Assembly: GCA_030040395.1 (NCBI GenBank)
Contig: JASHTU010000096.1
Span: forward strand, 1-15,929
DNA length: 15,929 nt
Reading direction: 5' to 3'
Source of the DNA: Acidobacteriaceae bacterium
Lineage (GTDB): Bacteria; Acidobacteriota; Terriglobia; Terriglobales; Acidobacteriaceae
A program made the translations under genes and the position numbers. A model generated the notes under the pieces. The model saw only the letters and a list, made by a program, of their open reading frames with translations. It made no database searches and had not been told where the DNA came from. Positions 1-7,084 of this stretch are shown here, one piece after another. Each line of letters begins with the position of its first letter. Position 1 is the first letter of the stretch.

Positions 1-115
1 CGTCGGCTTCTTTATCCCACTTGCACGCAGCCGGGGCGGCCTGCGCGGTGGGCGCCAGAGCGGCCAAGGCCGCGCCCTTCAGAAATGCTCTCCGATCAAC
101 GTTCTTCTTCGACAT
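1..115 (-). CDS. Tat-exported protein, N-terminal fragment (cut by window edge)
   Basis: Only the first 38 codons are visible, reading leftwards from an ATG at 115. The peptide starts MSKKNVDRRAFLKGAALAAL and continues with an Ala-rich stretch ending in TAQAA. The twin-arginine pair R8-R9 in the context DRRAFLK, followed by a short hydrophobic run and an Ala-x-Ala-like cleavage site, is a textbook Tat signal peptide. A GAGGAG ribosome-binding site lies about 6 nt upstream of the start, which supports this start codon. The mature part is outside the window, so no function can be given. In this kind of bacterium such signals are common on sugar isomerase-fold proteins and oxidoreductases, but that is only a prior. 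It is transcribed divergently from the GH39-like gene at 851, across a 735-nt spacer. Confidence 0.8.
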   Translation of the reverse strand, partial: MSKKNVDRRAFLKGAALAALAPTAQAAPAACKWDKEAD

Positions 116-338
116 TGGTTCTCCTCGCGAATCAGCTTTATCGCTTGTTGTTGCTCCATCCCGGTGACTGCTTTTAGTGCCAAGTTTGACAGAGACAAGG
201 AAATATCGCGGATGTTCTGAACAAACCCGGTCCCACTTTGTCGCTATCACACCCTCGCACTATTCGATGGATTTTCATAGGGGCCCTGCTTATGAACGGA
301 GCATCATCACAGGTCCACAATCCTACGTCCTTGGAACA

Positions 339-464
339 CGAGCGGTGACGCCCGTCACACAGAAATTCTTTATTCGAATCGTGGCGGCGACTCTGGTCAT
401 AAAAGACCTCTTTGTTGGAGTACAGGCGGTGAGGCTCGTTACGCAATCTGTGGGGACGGGACGA
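339..464. repeat. Degenerate 42-bp tandem repeat, three units
   Basis: Three consecutive 42-bp units can be aligned at 339-380, 381-422 and 423-464. Each begins near GGCGGYGA. By eye, units 1 and 2 agree at about 27 of 42 positions, and unit 3 matches best over its first half. A weaker, shifted copy may precede at about 297-338. Because 42 is a multiple of three, the open frames on both strands show a 14-residue period; on the minus strand the recurring pieces resemble VTSLTA, MTRVAAT and VTGVTAR. The first unit contains a perfect palindrome, GTGACG-CC-CGTCAC, at 345-358. Whether this is a decayed repeat protein or a non-coding satellite is not resolved. Confidence 0.6.
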
Positions 465-595
465 TGCGCATCGAATTTCATGCGCGAGAGTGAGTTACGG
501 GCCTTCACGAATGAGGAATTGGTGAGCGCCGGCAACCTCCTGGATTCGTCCATTTTGGAATACTTTTTGGACGAAGAAAAGAGGAAGATGACGAA

Positions 596-793
596 GAACT
601 CAATGTGAACTGCGCCGGTCGACGATGTCTGTTCCTGTGCGGCAACGTCTCGCGCCCGGTTCGCCGGTTCAGAAGGAGCGGACATCACATCCGGAATGAG
701 CGCGGCGCCCGAGGAAGAAGCTTCAACGAGTCCTCCACCCTGATACATGCGACGCCACTTGAACACCTGGTTGGCGTCAAAGGCGGCTTCGCC
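596..793 (-). pseudogene. IS66-family accessory protein TnpA (Orf1) remnant
   Basis: Translated on the minus strand this stretch reads like the middle and end of the IS66 Orf1/TnpA protein. FDANQVFKWRRMYQGG matches the hallmark 'NANLVFKWRR-Y' end of the HTH region. It is followed by an Ala/Ser-rich linker, the LIPDV segment (family: LLPV) and TGAVHIEF (family: GTIEIEL-type strand). The N-terminal part of the HTH and everything after the HIEF strand are missing: the frame simply runs into unrelated residues at both ends. No TnpB or TnpC genes are nearby, so this is a fragment and not a working element. Its 5' side ends about 25 bp before the TATAAT at 817, directly upstream of the GH39-like gene. 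The assignment rests on pattern recognition of the motif. Confidence 0.72.
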
Positions 794-816
794 TATAGCC
801 TTGCTCGTCCTTATCC

Positions 817-822
817 TATAAT
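817..822 (+). promoter_or_regulatory. Candidate -10 hexamer for the GH39-like gene
   Basis: A perfect TATAAT occurs 29 nt before the proposed ATG at 851. The region 16-19 bp further upstream (TATAGC-like) is a poor -35, and no extended -10 TG is present, so this is only a candidate. Transcription would start near 829 and leave a leader of about 22 nt without a clear Shine-Dalgarno. Confidence 0.3.
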
Positions 823-850
823 CTCTCCGGTGGAAACTATCAAGATCTGT

Positions 851-2368
851 ATGATCGCATTGTCTTTGCCGAGTGACAGAACTTTTCGTAAAGCGAGGCT
901 TTGTCTGGCGGGCGCAATCTTCGCAAGCTTGGGCGCAAAGATGGCTCTGCACGCGCAACAATCACCGAAACTGACCATCCATTGGGACAAAGTGACGGTG
1001 GTGTCGAAGACCATGCCAACGCTTCAGGTGGTGGTGAATCCGCCGCTTCGGCCGGGGCAGGCGCTGGGCGCGGCTGCGTTCAAGGCGCTGCGGAAGTTGG
1101 GTGCTGAAGACGTGCGCTACGTGCCGTGGCTGCCGTATCCAAGGCTGGCGGTGGCCGAACTGCAGGCGCCGACATCAGAGAAGACCTCGTGGGACTTCAG
1201 CTTGATCGATCCGATGGCGAAAGAGTTTTTTGCCGCGACGGAAGGACACGCCACAGTGATGAACTTCTCGACGATTCCGGCGTGGCTGTTCAAGACGGAG
1301 AAGCCGGTAACCTTTCCGGCCGATCCAAACCAGGTGGACTGGCGGTACACACAGGGAACGGAACTGCGCGAGCCGAGCGGCAAGGAACTCGGCGACTACT
1401 ATGCCCGGCTTGTGAGCTGGTATGTGGACGGCGGGTTCACTGACGAGAACGGAGTGCGGCGCGAGTCGGGCTACCACTACAAGATCCCGATTTGGGAGGT
1501 GCTCAACGAAGTGGACTTTGAGCACAAGATGACGCCTGAGCAGTACACGGTGCTCTATGACGCAATTGTAAGCGCGATTCACAAGGTGTCACCGAAGACG
1601 AAATTCATGGGCCTGGCGCTCGCGACGCCGAGCGCGAGTCCGCGTTGGTTTGAATACTTCCTCAATCACGCGAATCATAAAGCGGGGATTCCGATTAACT
1701 ACATTTCCTACCACTTTTACGCCTCGCCGACGCGCGACCAGAAGGTGGACAACTGGCAATACACGTTTTTTGACCAGGCGGATGGGTTTCTGAACACAGT
1801 TCGTTATGCGGAGGCGATCCGGATGCGGCTTTCGCCGGAGACCGAGACCGACTTGGACGAGCTGGGTGCGATTCTGCCCACGGACAACCAGCCGGGAGAC
1901 GACGCGCCGCCACCGCAAGCGTACTGGAATGCATGCGGGTCGTTGTACGCCTACCTTTACATCGAGCTCGCGCGGCTGCAGATTGACATCGCGGGGATGT
2001 CGCAATTGGTGGGGTATCCGACGCAGTTCCCAAGTGTGAGCATGATGGACTGGACGCAGAACAAGCCGAATCCACGGTATTGGGTGCTGAAGCTGATCAA
2101 GGATGCGTTCCATCCGGGCGACAAGCTGGTGGAGACGGAGTTCGGCTCGCAGGACGTGGCGGCGCAGGCGTTTGAGACGCCAGCGGGGCGGAGGCTGCTG
2201 CTCGCAAACAAGCGAGACCATGCGATCGGGGTTCCGTTGGCGAATGCTGCGCGGGCCAGCGCGCAGGTGGTGGACGGCGAGACGGGAGACGGTCCGGCGC
2301 GGAGTGTGAAGCCCGCGGATGGGAAAATTACGCTGGCGCCGTTTGCAGTGGCGGTGGTGGGCTGGTAA
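851..2368 (+). CDS. Secreted glycoside hydrolase, GH39-like (clan GH-A fold)
   Basis: A 505-residue protein. The chosen ATG gives an exportable N-terminus: MIALSLPSDRTFRKARLCLA, then a hydrophobic run and an ALHAQQ cleavage region near residues 30-36. The open frame extends back to 605, but that extension runs through the IS66 remnant and is not credible; an in-frame GTG at 830 is an alternative start. The mature protein looks like a (beta/alpha)8 retaining glycosidase. WEVLNEVDF supplies the Asn-Glu acid/base pair (N219-E220) and DELG near the end of the barrel offers E337 as candidate nucleophile. A long aromatic-rich middle (YISYHFYASP, about residues 285-293) is typical of GH39 beta-xylosidase and related acidobacterial proteins. 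A small beta-sandwich-like tail closes it (about 425-505). It likely acts outside the inner membrane on xylosides or similar plant-derived glycosides; the exact substrate cannot be read from sequence. The isomerase gene follows after 27 nt. GH30 or GH5-like membership of the same clan is the main alternative. Confidence 0.78.
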   Translation: MIALSLPSDRTFRKARLCLAGAIFASLGAKMALHAQQSPKLTIHWDKVTVVSKTMPTLQVVVNPPLRPGQALGAAAFKALRKLGAEDVRYVPWLPYPRLAVAELQAPTSEKTSWDFSLIDPMAKEFFAATEGHATVMNFSTIPAWLFKTEKPVTFPADPNQVDWRYTQGTELREPSGKELGDYYARLVSWYVDGGFTDENGVRRESGYHYKIPIWEVLNEVDFEHKMTPEQYTVLYDAIVSAIHKVSPKTKFMGLALATPSASPRWFEYFLNHANHKAGIPINYISYHFYASPTRDQKVDNWQYTFFDQADGFLNTVRYAEAIRMRLSPETETDLDELGAILPTDNQPGDDAPPPQAYWNACGSLYAYLYIELARLQIDIAGMSQLVGYPTQFPSVSMMDWTQNKPNPRYWVLKLIKDAFHPGDKLVETEFGSQDVAAQAFETPAGRRLLLANKRDHAIGVPLANAARASAQVVDGETGDGPARSVKPADGKITLAPFAVAVVGW

Positions 2369-2395
2369 TGAACGCGACGAGATGAGACCGAGGCG

Positions 2396-3823
2396 ATGAA
2401 GAGCAAACCTGCGCTGCGGGTAGGTGTCTGTGGGATTGGGCTTGAGGACTACTGGAGCCAGTTTGCGGGGCTTGAGGAGCGGCTACAAAGGTACGTTGCG
2501 CGCGTTGGAAAGCGGCTGGCGCGGCCCGGCGTGGCGGTGGTGAACTTGGGCCTGGTGGATACGCCGCAGCGCTCGCGCGAGGCAGGACGCCAATGTCGGC
2601 GCCACGATATCGATGTCCTGTTCCTGTATGTGACGACCTATGCTCTCTCAAACACCGTGCTGCCCCTGGTGCAGCGGGCGGGCGTGCCGGTGATTGTGCT
2701 GAACCTGCAGCCGGAAGCGGCGATCGACTATGTGGCTTTCAACCAGCTGACGGATCGCACGGCGATGACTGGGGAGTGGCTGGCGCACTGCTCGTCGTGC
2801 CCGGCTCCGGAGATTGCCAACGTGATGATGCGAGCCGGGATTCCAATCCACCAGGTGACAGGCGCGCTGGACGACGAGGCAACCTGGCGCCAGGTTGAGG
2901 AGTGGCTGGCGGCGGCGCAGGTGCGGGCGGCGTTGGCGACGGCGCGGCTGGGACTGATGGGCCACTACTACACCGGCATGCTGGACGTTATGACCGACCT
3001 GACCCTAGTGTCGATTGCATTCGGGACGCACGTGGAGCTGTTGGAGGTGGACGAGCTGAGCGCGCTGCGTAAGGAGGCCAGCGCGAAGGACATAGCACGG
3101 CGTATGGCGGAGTTTGACAAGGTCTTTGATGTGCAGCCAGATTGCTCGGAAGAGGAACTGCGGCGGGCGGCGAGGACGTCAGTGGCGTTGGATGCCTTTG
3201 TAACACGGCACGACTTGCAGGTGATGGCGTACTACTACAAGGGGTCTGGGAACGCGGCGAACGAGGACACGATGAGCTCGATCATTCTGGGCGCATCGCT
3301 GCTGATGGCGCGTCATATTCCGGTGGCAGGCGAATTCGAGGTGAAGAACGCGCTGGCGATGAAGATTCTGGACGCGCTGGGCGTAGGTGGATCGTTCACC
3401 GAGTATTACGCCATGGACCTCAAGGACGAATTGGTGCTGATGGGGCACGACGGGCCGGGGCATGTCGCCATTGCCGAGGGCAAGACGAAGGTGCGCCCGC
3501 TGAAGGTGTATCACGGCAAGGTGGGATGCGGACTTTCAGTGGAAATGAGCGTGAAGTATGGACCGGTGACGCTGCTTTCGGTGGTGGAGGATGCGGCGCG
3601 GCGGTTCAAACTGGTGGCGGCCGAAGGCGAATGCATGGCAGGGCGGATTCTGGAGATTGGGAACACCAACAGCCGGTTCAGATTTCCCGCCGGAGCGCGC
3701 GCGTTTGTCGAGGCGTGGAACGCGGAAGGGCCGGCGCATCACTGTGCAGTGGGTGTGGGACATGTGGCGGAGACGCTGAGGAAACTCGCGGCGCTGATGG
3801 GCCTGGGGTTTTGCAGGGTGTAG
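2396..3823 (+). CDS. L-arabinose/L-fucose isomerase-family protein
   Basis: A 475-residue protein without a signal peptide, so cytoplasmic. It aligns in pattern with AraA-type ketol isomerases, which interconvert an aldose and a ketose using Mn2+. The N-terminal Rossmann-like domain begins RVGVCGIGLEDYW and includes LFLYVTTYALSNTVLP (residues 75-90), the region where AraA/FucI proteins contact the sugar. The metal/catalytic set seems complete: E313 in AGEFEVKNAL, E336 in GSFTEYYAMD, H351 in LMGHDGPGH, and the H448-H449 pair in GPAHHC. These correspond to E306, E333, H350 and H450 of E. coli AraA. The length is slightly below the usual 500. It starts 27 nt after the GH39-like gene with only a weak GAGG-like site, which suggests translation linked to the upstream gene. 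The true sugar (arabinose, fucose or another aldose) is not determined, so I assign no symbol. Confidence 0.85.
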   Translation: MKSKPALRVGVCGIGLEDYWSQFAGLEERLQRYVARVGKRLARPGVAVVNLGLVDTPQRSREAGRQCRRHDIDVLFLYVTTYALSNTVLPLVQRAGVPVIVLNLQPEAAIDYVAFNQLTDRTAMTGEWLAHCSSCPAPEIANVMMRAGIPIHQVTGALDDEATWRQVEEWLAAAQVRAALATARLGLMGHYYTGMLDVMTDLTLVSIAFGTHVELLEVDELSALRKEASAKDIARRMAEFDKVFDVQPDCSEEELRRAARTSVALDAFVTRHDLQVMAYYYKGSGNAANEDTMSSIILGASLLMARHIPVAGEFEVKNALAMKILDALGVGGSFTEYYAMDLKDELVLMGHDGPGHVAIAEGKTKVRPLKVYHGKVGCGLSVEMSVKYGPVTLLSVVEDAARRFKLVAAEGECMAGRILEIGNTNSRFRFPAGARAFVEAWNAEGPAHHCAVGVGHVAETLRKLAALMGLGFCRV

Positions 3824-4011
3824 TGAGCTGGTCGCCGCCGCGCTCGTCATTGACCAAATTGATGTCGATTGCTACTGCACCATCGGTCGAGGATATGTTT
3901 AGTCCGACGCAGATTCTTCGGGCAGATATGAAACCTGCGCCGATATCGTCTCTAGCTTGAAGCCGGCCTCTTGCCAGCCCACCATGTCCGGCGGGAAGAG
4001 AATCAAGACCT
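3824..4011. other. Spacer before the IS1380 remnant
   Basis: About 190 nt with no gene I can support. Short open frames on both strands cross it (for example a minus-strand one ending near 3899), but none has a ribosome-binding site or a recognisable motif. It may be further transposon or gene debris linked to the IS1380 fragment that follows. Confidence 0.4.
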
Positions 4012-4219
4012 TTCGCCAACCGGGCCAATCTGGGCAACCTGTGGCGACGGCTTGTGTCGCCCCGGCGAACCGAGAACTGATCGCTGACGAGCTTGCAGCA
4101 CCGGTTGGTGAAGTCCGGGGGGCGGCTGGTAAAACTTGCCGGGCGCCACTGGCTCTTGCTGGCGGAGGGGCATTTGAATCGGCGGCGATTCGGAGCAATG
4201 CTGGGGTGGACCGCCGTGC
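4012..4219 (+). pseudogene. IS1380-family transposase, C-terminal remnant
   Basis: In one + frame this stretch reads FANRANLGNLWRRLVSP, then RRTEN, a stop (TGA at 4078-4080), then SLTSLQHRLVKSGGRLVK, LAGRHWLLLAEGHLNRRRF and a last piece ending AAPTG with a stop at 4217-4219. This is the conserved C-terminus of IS1380-family transposases, whose pattern is NLGN-hydrophobic-RRL, WSLTSLQxRLVKxGGRLVKHAR, then LLLAESHL-RR-F. The in-frame TGA stands exactly where the family has Trp before SLTSL, so TGG to TGA is the likely nonsense change. The N-terminal catalytic domain is absent and the sequence upstream of about 4012 no longer fits. It is a dead fragment between the isomerase and the GH27 gene. 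I could not define a terminal inverted repeat. Confidence 0.72.
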
Positions 4220-4472
4220 TAGCGGCGCCGACGGGGTAGAGAAGATAGGGTGGTTCAAGTCAACATCCAAAATCAGACTGCCCAGGGGTGGGGAAGGAGG
4301 AGTGTTGCAAGCACGGGGCGCAAAAGGGAGCGATTCCAGTCGCGTCGGTGCGGAGAGCCACGCCGCCGGGGACGTTCCAGCGAAAAAAGGTTTGGCCATG
4401 TCGCGAACCGCCAAGAAAGGCGTACAATCGTGCCGTTTCCCGGTTCAAAAAGGAGATTCCGGTTATATAGAG

Positions 4473-4479
4473 AAGGAGG
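4473..4479 (+). promoter_or_regulatory. Shine-Dalgarno deciding the GH27 start
   Basis: AAGGAGG lies 7 nt before the ATG at 4487, a near-perfect ribosome-binding site. The open frame continues upstream to 4250 without a stop, but this site and the signal peptide that begins at 4487 fix the real start. Confidence 0.85.
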
Positions 4480-4486
4480 GGGGTTT

Positions 4487-5848
4487 ATGAGGAAATTGAC
4501 ACAGACTCTTTCGGCTGCACTGGTGGCCGTTTCGTTGATCGCCGGAACCCTCGCGGCCGGTGCGCAGAACGCCAACTCAGAGAATAATGGCCTCGAGCGC
4601 TCACCCGTACTCGGCTGGAGTAGCTGGAGCTTCCTCAAAAGGGGCCCCACGGCAGTGAATATGGAAGCTCAGGCGCTAGCGCTGCACAACTCCGGCTTGC
4701 AGAAACTCGGTTATGACTACGTCAACATGGACGACTTTTGGTACCAGTGCCCGGGCAAGCAGGGTCCTAATGTGGACGATTATGGCCGCTGGGTCATAGA
4801 CTCAACGAAATTTCCAGCCCAGGGAGATACCAATGGCGTCAAGGTAGTCGCTGACTACGTTCAGGGCCTGGGGATGAAGTTCGGAATCTACGTGACTCCG
4901 GGTATCTCCAAGCAGGCAGTAGACAAGAACACCGCGATTGAAGGCACGCCGTACACGGCTGCGCAGATTGCGGTACCGTCCCATGGAGAGGAAAACTACA
5001 ACTGCAGGGGCATGGTCAGCATTGACTACAGTAAGCCCGGAGCGCAGGAGTACACCAATTCATGGGTGAATATGTTCGCGGCATGGGGTGTGGATTACAT
5101 CAAAATCGACGGCATTGAAGACTACAACGGCCCTGACGTTGAGGCATGGTCGAAGGCCATACGACAAAGCGGGCGGCCCATCGTCCTCGACACCACAGAG
5201 GGGGACTTTACAAAGGCCCTGGCCCCGACGCTAATGAAGTACGCCGATCAATGGGAGTTCGCGCCGGACATCGAATGCGGCAGGTGCGCACGGGAACACC
5301 CCGAAGCCGGCTACATACTCACCACCTGGGCAAATATTGCAAAACGCTTCAACCTTGTGGCCGAATGGCAGCCTTACGCTGGTTCGGGAAGGTGGAACGA
5401 TTATGACTCCGTCGAGGTAGGAAATGGCAGCCACGACGGTCTTACTCCAGACGAGCGTCAGAGTCAGATGAGCCTGTGGGCCCTGGCGTCGGCGCCCCTC
5501 ATCCTGGGCGTCGATCTTACTCACCTTGACCAGCAGGATCTCGAGTACCTTAAGAACACCTCAGTCCTCGCTGTTGACCAGGATTCCATCGCTGCGAAAA
5601 GGGTTGTCAATACCGGCGACCAGCAGGTGTTCGCCAAAACGGAATTGAACGGAGACGCGATCGTGGGTTTGTTCAACCTCGGGGAGAAGGCAGAAACGGT
5701 CTCCGTACAAGCGTCTGCCGTGGGCCTGCCGGAGAAGAAAGGCAGATATTCGCTGCAAAACCTGTGGACAGGCAAGACGAGGAAAACAGGCAGCACCATC
5801 AGTGCCACTGTTCCATCGCATGGGGTCGTCCTATACCGCGCTCGATAA
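4487..5848 (+). CDS. Secreted alpha-galactosidase-like enzyme, GH27
   Basis: A 453-residue protein with a Sec signal peptide (MRKLTQTLSAALVAVSLIAG, cleavage near AAGAQ, residue 27). The mature enzyme shows GH27/clan GH-D features in order: GWSSWSF (43-49), YVNMDDFW (78-85, the paired Asp that binds the sugar O4/O6), YGRW (99-102), YVTPG (135-139) and the nucleophile in DYIKIDG (D208). Next come the proposed acid/base D261 in QWEFAPDIE, RWNDYDSVEVGN (302-313, family WNDPDMLEVGN) and QMSLWALASAPLILG. A C-terminal beta-sandwich covers about 370-453. Retaining hydrolysis of terminal alpha-galactosides is the expected reaction. An oddity: the family pattern is W-R-x-x-x-D-I, and human GLA has R227 binding the sugar; here that Arg is Glu (E257), and the Cys after KxDG is Ile. 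Both may shift the substrate. The gene is solitary, with the IS1380 remnant upstream and the amidohydrolase gene about 120 nt downstream. NAGases and isomaltodextranases share the fold. Confidence 0.9.
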   Translation: MRKLTQTLSAALVAVSLIAGTLAAGAQNANSENNGLERSPVLGWSSWSFLKRGPTAVNMEAQALALHNSGLQKLGYDYVNMDDFWYQCPGKQGPNVDDYGRWVIDSTKFPAQGDTNGVKVVADYVQGLGMKFGIYVTPGISKQAVDKNTAIEGTPYTAAQIAVPSHGEENYNCRGMVSIDYSKPGAQEYTNSWVNMFAAWGVDYIKIDGIEDYNGPDVEAWSKAIRQSGRPIVLDTTEGDFTKALAPTLMKYADQWEFAPDIECGRCAREHPEAGYILTTWANIAKRFNLVAEWQPYAGSGRWNDYDSVEVGNGSHDGLTPDERQSQMSLWALASAPLILGVDLTHLDQQDLEYLKNTSVLAVDQDSIAAKRVVNTGDQQVFAKTELNGDAIVGLFNLGEKAETVSVQASAVGLPEKKGRYSLQNLWTGKTRKTGSTISATVPSHGVVLYRAR

Positions 5849-5956
5849 AGCAACTCCGCTTCTGGTAAATTCGCTCCTAAAGGAAGCAGCAGCTCCGGCA
5901 TCCCTGCCTTCAGCTCATGCGATAATTACCCTCGAATTTTGAGTATCGATAAGACT

Positions 5957-5960
5957 GAGG
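5957..5960 (+). promoter_or_regulatory. Shine-Dalgarno supporting a GTG start at 5969
   Basis: GAGG at 5957-5960 stands 8 nt before the GTG at 5969, and a purine-rich AAGGA follows it. The longer in-frame TTG start at 5939 has no such site, so GTG 5969 is preferred. Confidence 0.5.
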
Positions 5961-5968
5961 TGAAGGAC

Positions 5969-7084
5969 GTGAAGCATCGTTGGCTTGTGGCGGCTGGATT
6001 GGTCATGCTGGTAACTGCTCCCATTCGGGACAGGTCGAGCGCTGTGTACGCGCAGCAGAGAGCTACCGCGAATGCCGGCTTCACGGACGCCGAGCTGCAG
6101 CAGTTCGCTGCATTGAATCCCATCGATACCCACACTCATATCTATAACTACGGTCCGCTCTACGTGGCGATGCTGGAGAAGCTGCACTTGCACACGATCG
6201 ATATAGTGGACGTGGATGACCGCGGCCTGCCCGCGCGCCGCAACCTTGCGAAGGAGAACGAGATTGTCTTTGATCTCGTCCATAAGAGCTCCGGGCATGT
6301 TTTCGCCTGCACCTCGTTCGACCCCTACCGCTTCAACGATCCCGACTTCGCAAAGAACGCCATCCGCACGCTCAACGCCAGCTTCGCCGAAGGGGCCATC
6401 GCGGTGAAGGAGTGGAAGAACGTCGGCATGGAGGTGAAGAACGCCAAAGGCGCGTATATCCTGCCCGACGACCCCGCGTTTGAGCCCATCTATCGCGACA
6501 TAGCCGCGCATCACAGGACGCTGATTACGCACATCGCCGATCTCAACGCCGCCTGGATGCCTCCCGACCCGAAGGATGCTGACCAGTCCTACTATCGAGA
6601 GCATCCGGAGTGGTTCATGTACAACTTCCCCGGCGCCCCTTCCAAGCAGCAGATTCTCGATGCCCGCAATCACATCCTCGCCGCGAATCCGAACCTGAAG
6701 ATGGTCGGCGCGCACTTCGGCAGCATGGAGACCGACTTCAATCAGCTCGCCGCCACGCTCGACAAATATCCAAACTTCGCTGTGGATGTCGCTTCGCGCC
6801 TCGATTTTCTCGAGCGGTTGCCGACGGAGGAGGCCATTGCCTTGGTGACGGAGTATCAGGACCGCCTGATCTACGGCACGGACAACACCATCTACCCCGG
6901 CGGAAACATGGAGCGCTCCGTGGAGGATGAGGAGGCCGGCTACGCGCGCGACTGGCGCTACCTTGCCACCGACAAAGTGAGCTCCAGCCGCGGCAGGGAG
7001 GTGCAGGGGCTGGCGCTGCCTGAGAGTATTCTGCGCAAGTTCTACCACGACAATGCAGTCCGCTGGTTCCCCGAGCTGAAGTAG
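5969..7084 (+). CDS. Secreted metal-dependent amidohydrolase (amidohydrolase 2, PF04909 type)
   Basis: About 371 residues from a GTG start; TTG at 5939 would add 10 residues and GTG at 5960 three. From 5969 the N-terminus is a compact signal peptide: KHRWLVAAGLVMLVTAP, then a cleavage region near VYAQQ (residues 26-30). The mature part has the TIM-barrel amidohydrolase pattern. It opens with the metal pair H55-x-H57 in IDTHTHIY, then a possible metal-bridging K147 in VKEWK, H188 in LITHIADLN, H249 in VGAHFGS and D305 in YGTDNT. These fit the family's HxH...H...H...D scheme. Members hydrolyse C-N or C-C bonds (lactonases, decarboxylases, amidases); the substrate here is unknown. The position between GH27 and the TonB-dependent receptor suggests a role in breaking down a plant- or glycan-linked compound in the periplasm. 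An unbroken 377-codon frame on the opposite strand is a codon-bias shadow. Confidence 0.82.
   Translation: MKHRWLVAAGLVMLVTAPIRDRSSAVYAQQRATANAGFTDAELQQFAALNPIDTHTHIYNYGPLYVAMLEKLHLHTIDIVDVDDRGLPARRNLAKENEIVFDLVHKSSGHVFACTSFDPYRFNDPDFAKNAIRTLNASFAEGAIAVKEWKNVGMEVKNAKGAYILPDDPAFEPIYRDIAAHHRTLITHIADLNAAWMPPDPKDADQSYYREHPEWFMYNFPGAPSKQQILDARNHILAANPNLKMVGAHFGSMETDFNQLAATLDKYPNFAVDVASRLDFLERLPTEEAIALVTEYQDRLIYGTDNTIYPGGNMERSVEDEEAGYARDWRYLATDKVSSSRGREVQGLALPESILRKFYHDNAVRWFPELK

Larger units (their letters stand above)
116..850. other. Gene-poor spacer between divergent genes
   Basis: No convincing complete gene is present here. The stretch 116-338 shows nothing I can name. 339-464 is a degenerate 42-bp tandem repeat and 596-793 carries the IS66 tnpA remnant on the minus strand (both listed separately). 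The overlapping open frames on both strands (177-608 + and 323-961 -) lack a ribosome-binding site, and the only family-like piece in them is the IS66 patch. A TATAAT hexamer at 817-822 is the best promoter-like element for the gene at 851. Confidence 0.6.

Noticed and set aside
339..464. CRISPR array
   Set aside because: The units are contiguous and diverged, with no conserved repeat/unique spacer alternation and no cas genes in the window.
605..850. N-terminal extension of the GH39-like protein to 605
   Set aside because: The added 82 residues are the wrong-strand translation of the IS66 remnant and would bury the signal peptide.
323..961. 212-codon minus-strand open frame as a complete gene
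   Set aside because: Only residues 57-122 resemble a known family (IS66 Orf1). Both ends are unrelated, there is no ribosome-binding site, and it overlaps the start of the GH39-like gene.
1589..2221. 210-codon minus-strand open frame inside the GH39-like gene
   Set aside because: Arg/Leu/Val-rich shadow of the coding strand with no ribosome-binding site or family motif.
3142..3960. 272-codon plus-strand frame overlapping the isomerase
   Set aside because: It is a frame shadow rich in Gly, Arg and Ala with no motif; the isomerase frame has conserved catalytic residues.
3899..4010. Minus-strand peptide near 3899-4010 (reading ILFPPDMVGWQEAGFKLE) as a gene fragment
   Set aside because: It looks protein-like but I could not match it to a family, and it has no start or ribosome-binding site. 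A translated search would decide.
5915..7048. 377-codon minus-strand open frame opposite the amidohydrolase
   Set aside because: Low-complexity, Val/Arg/Gly-rich composition typical of antisense frames in GC-rich DNA. The plus strand carries the complete metal-binding motif set.
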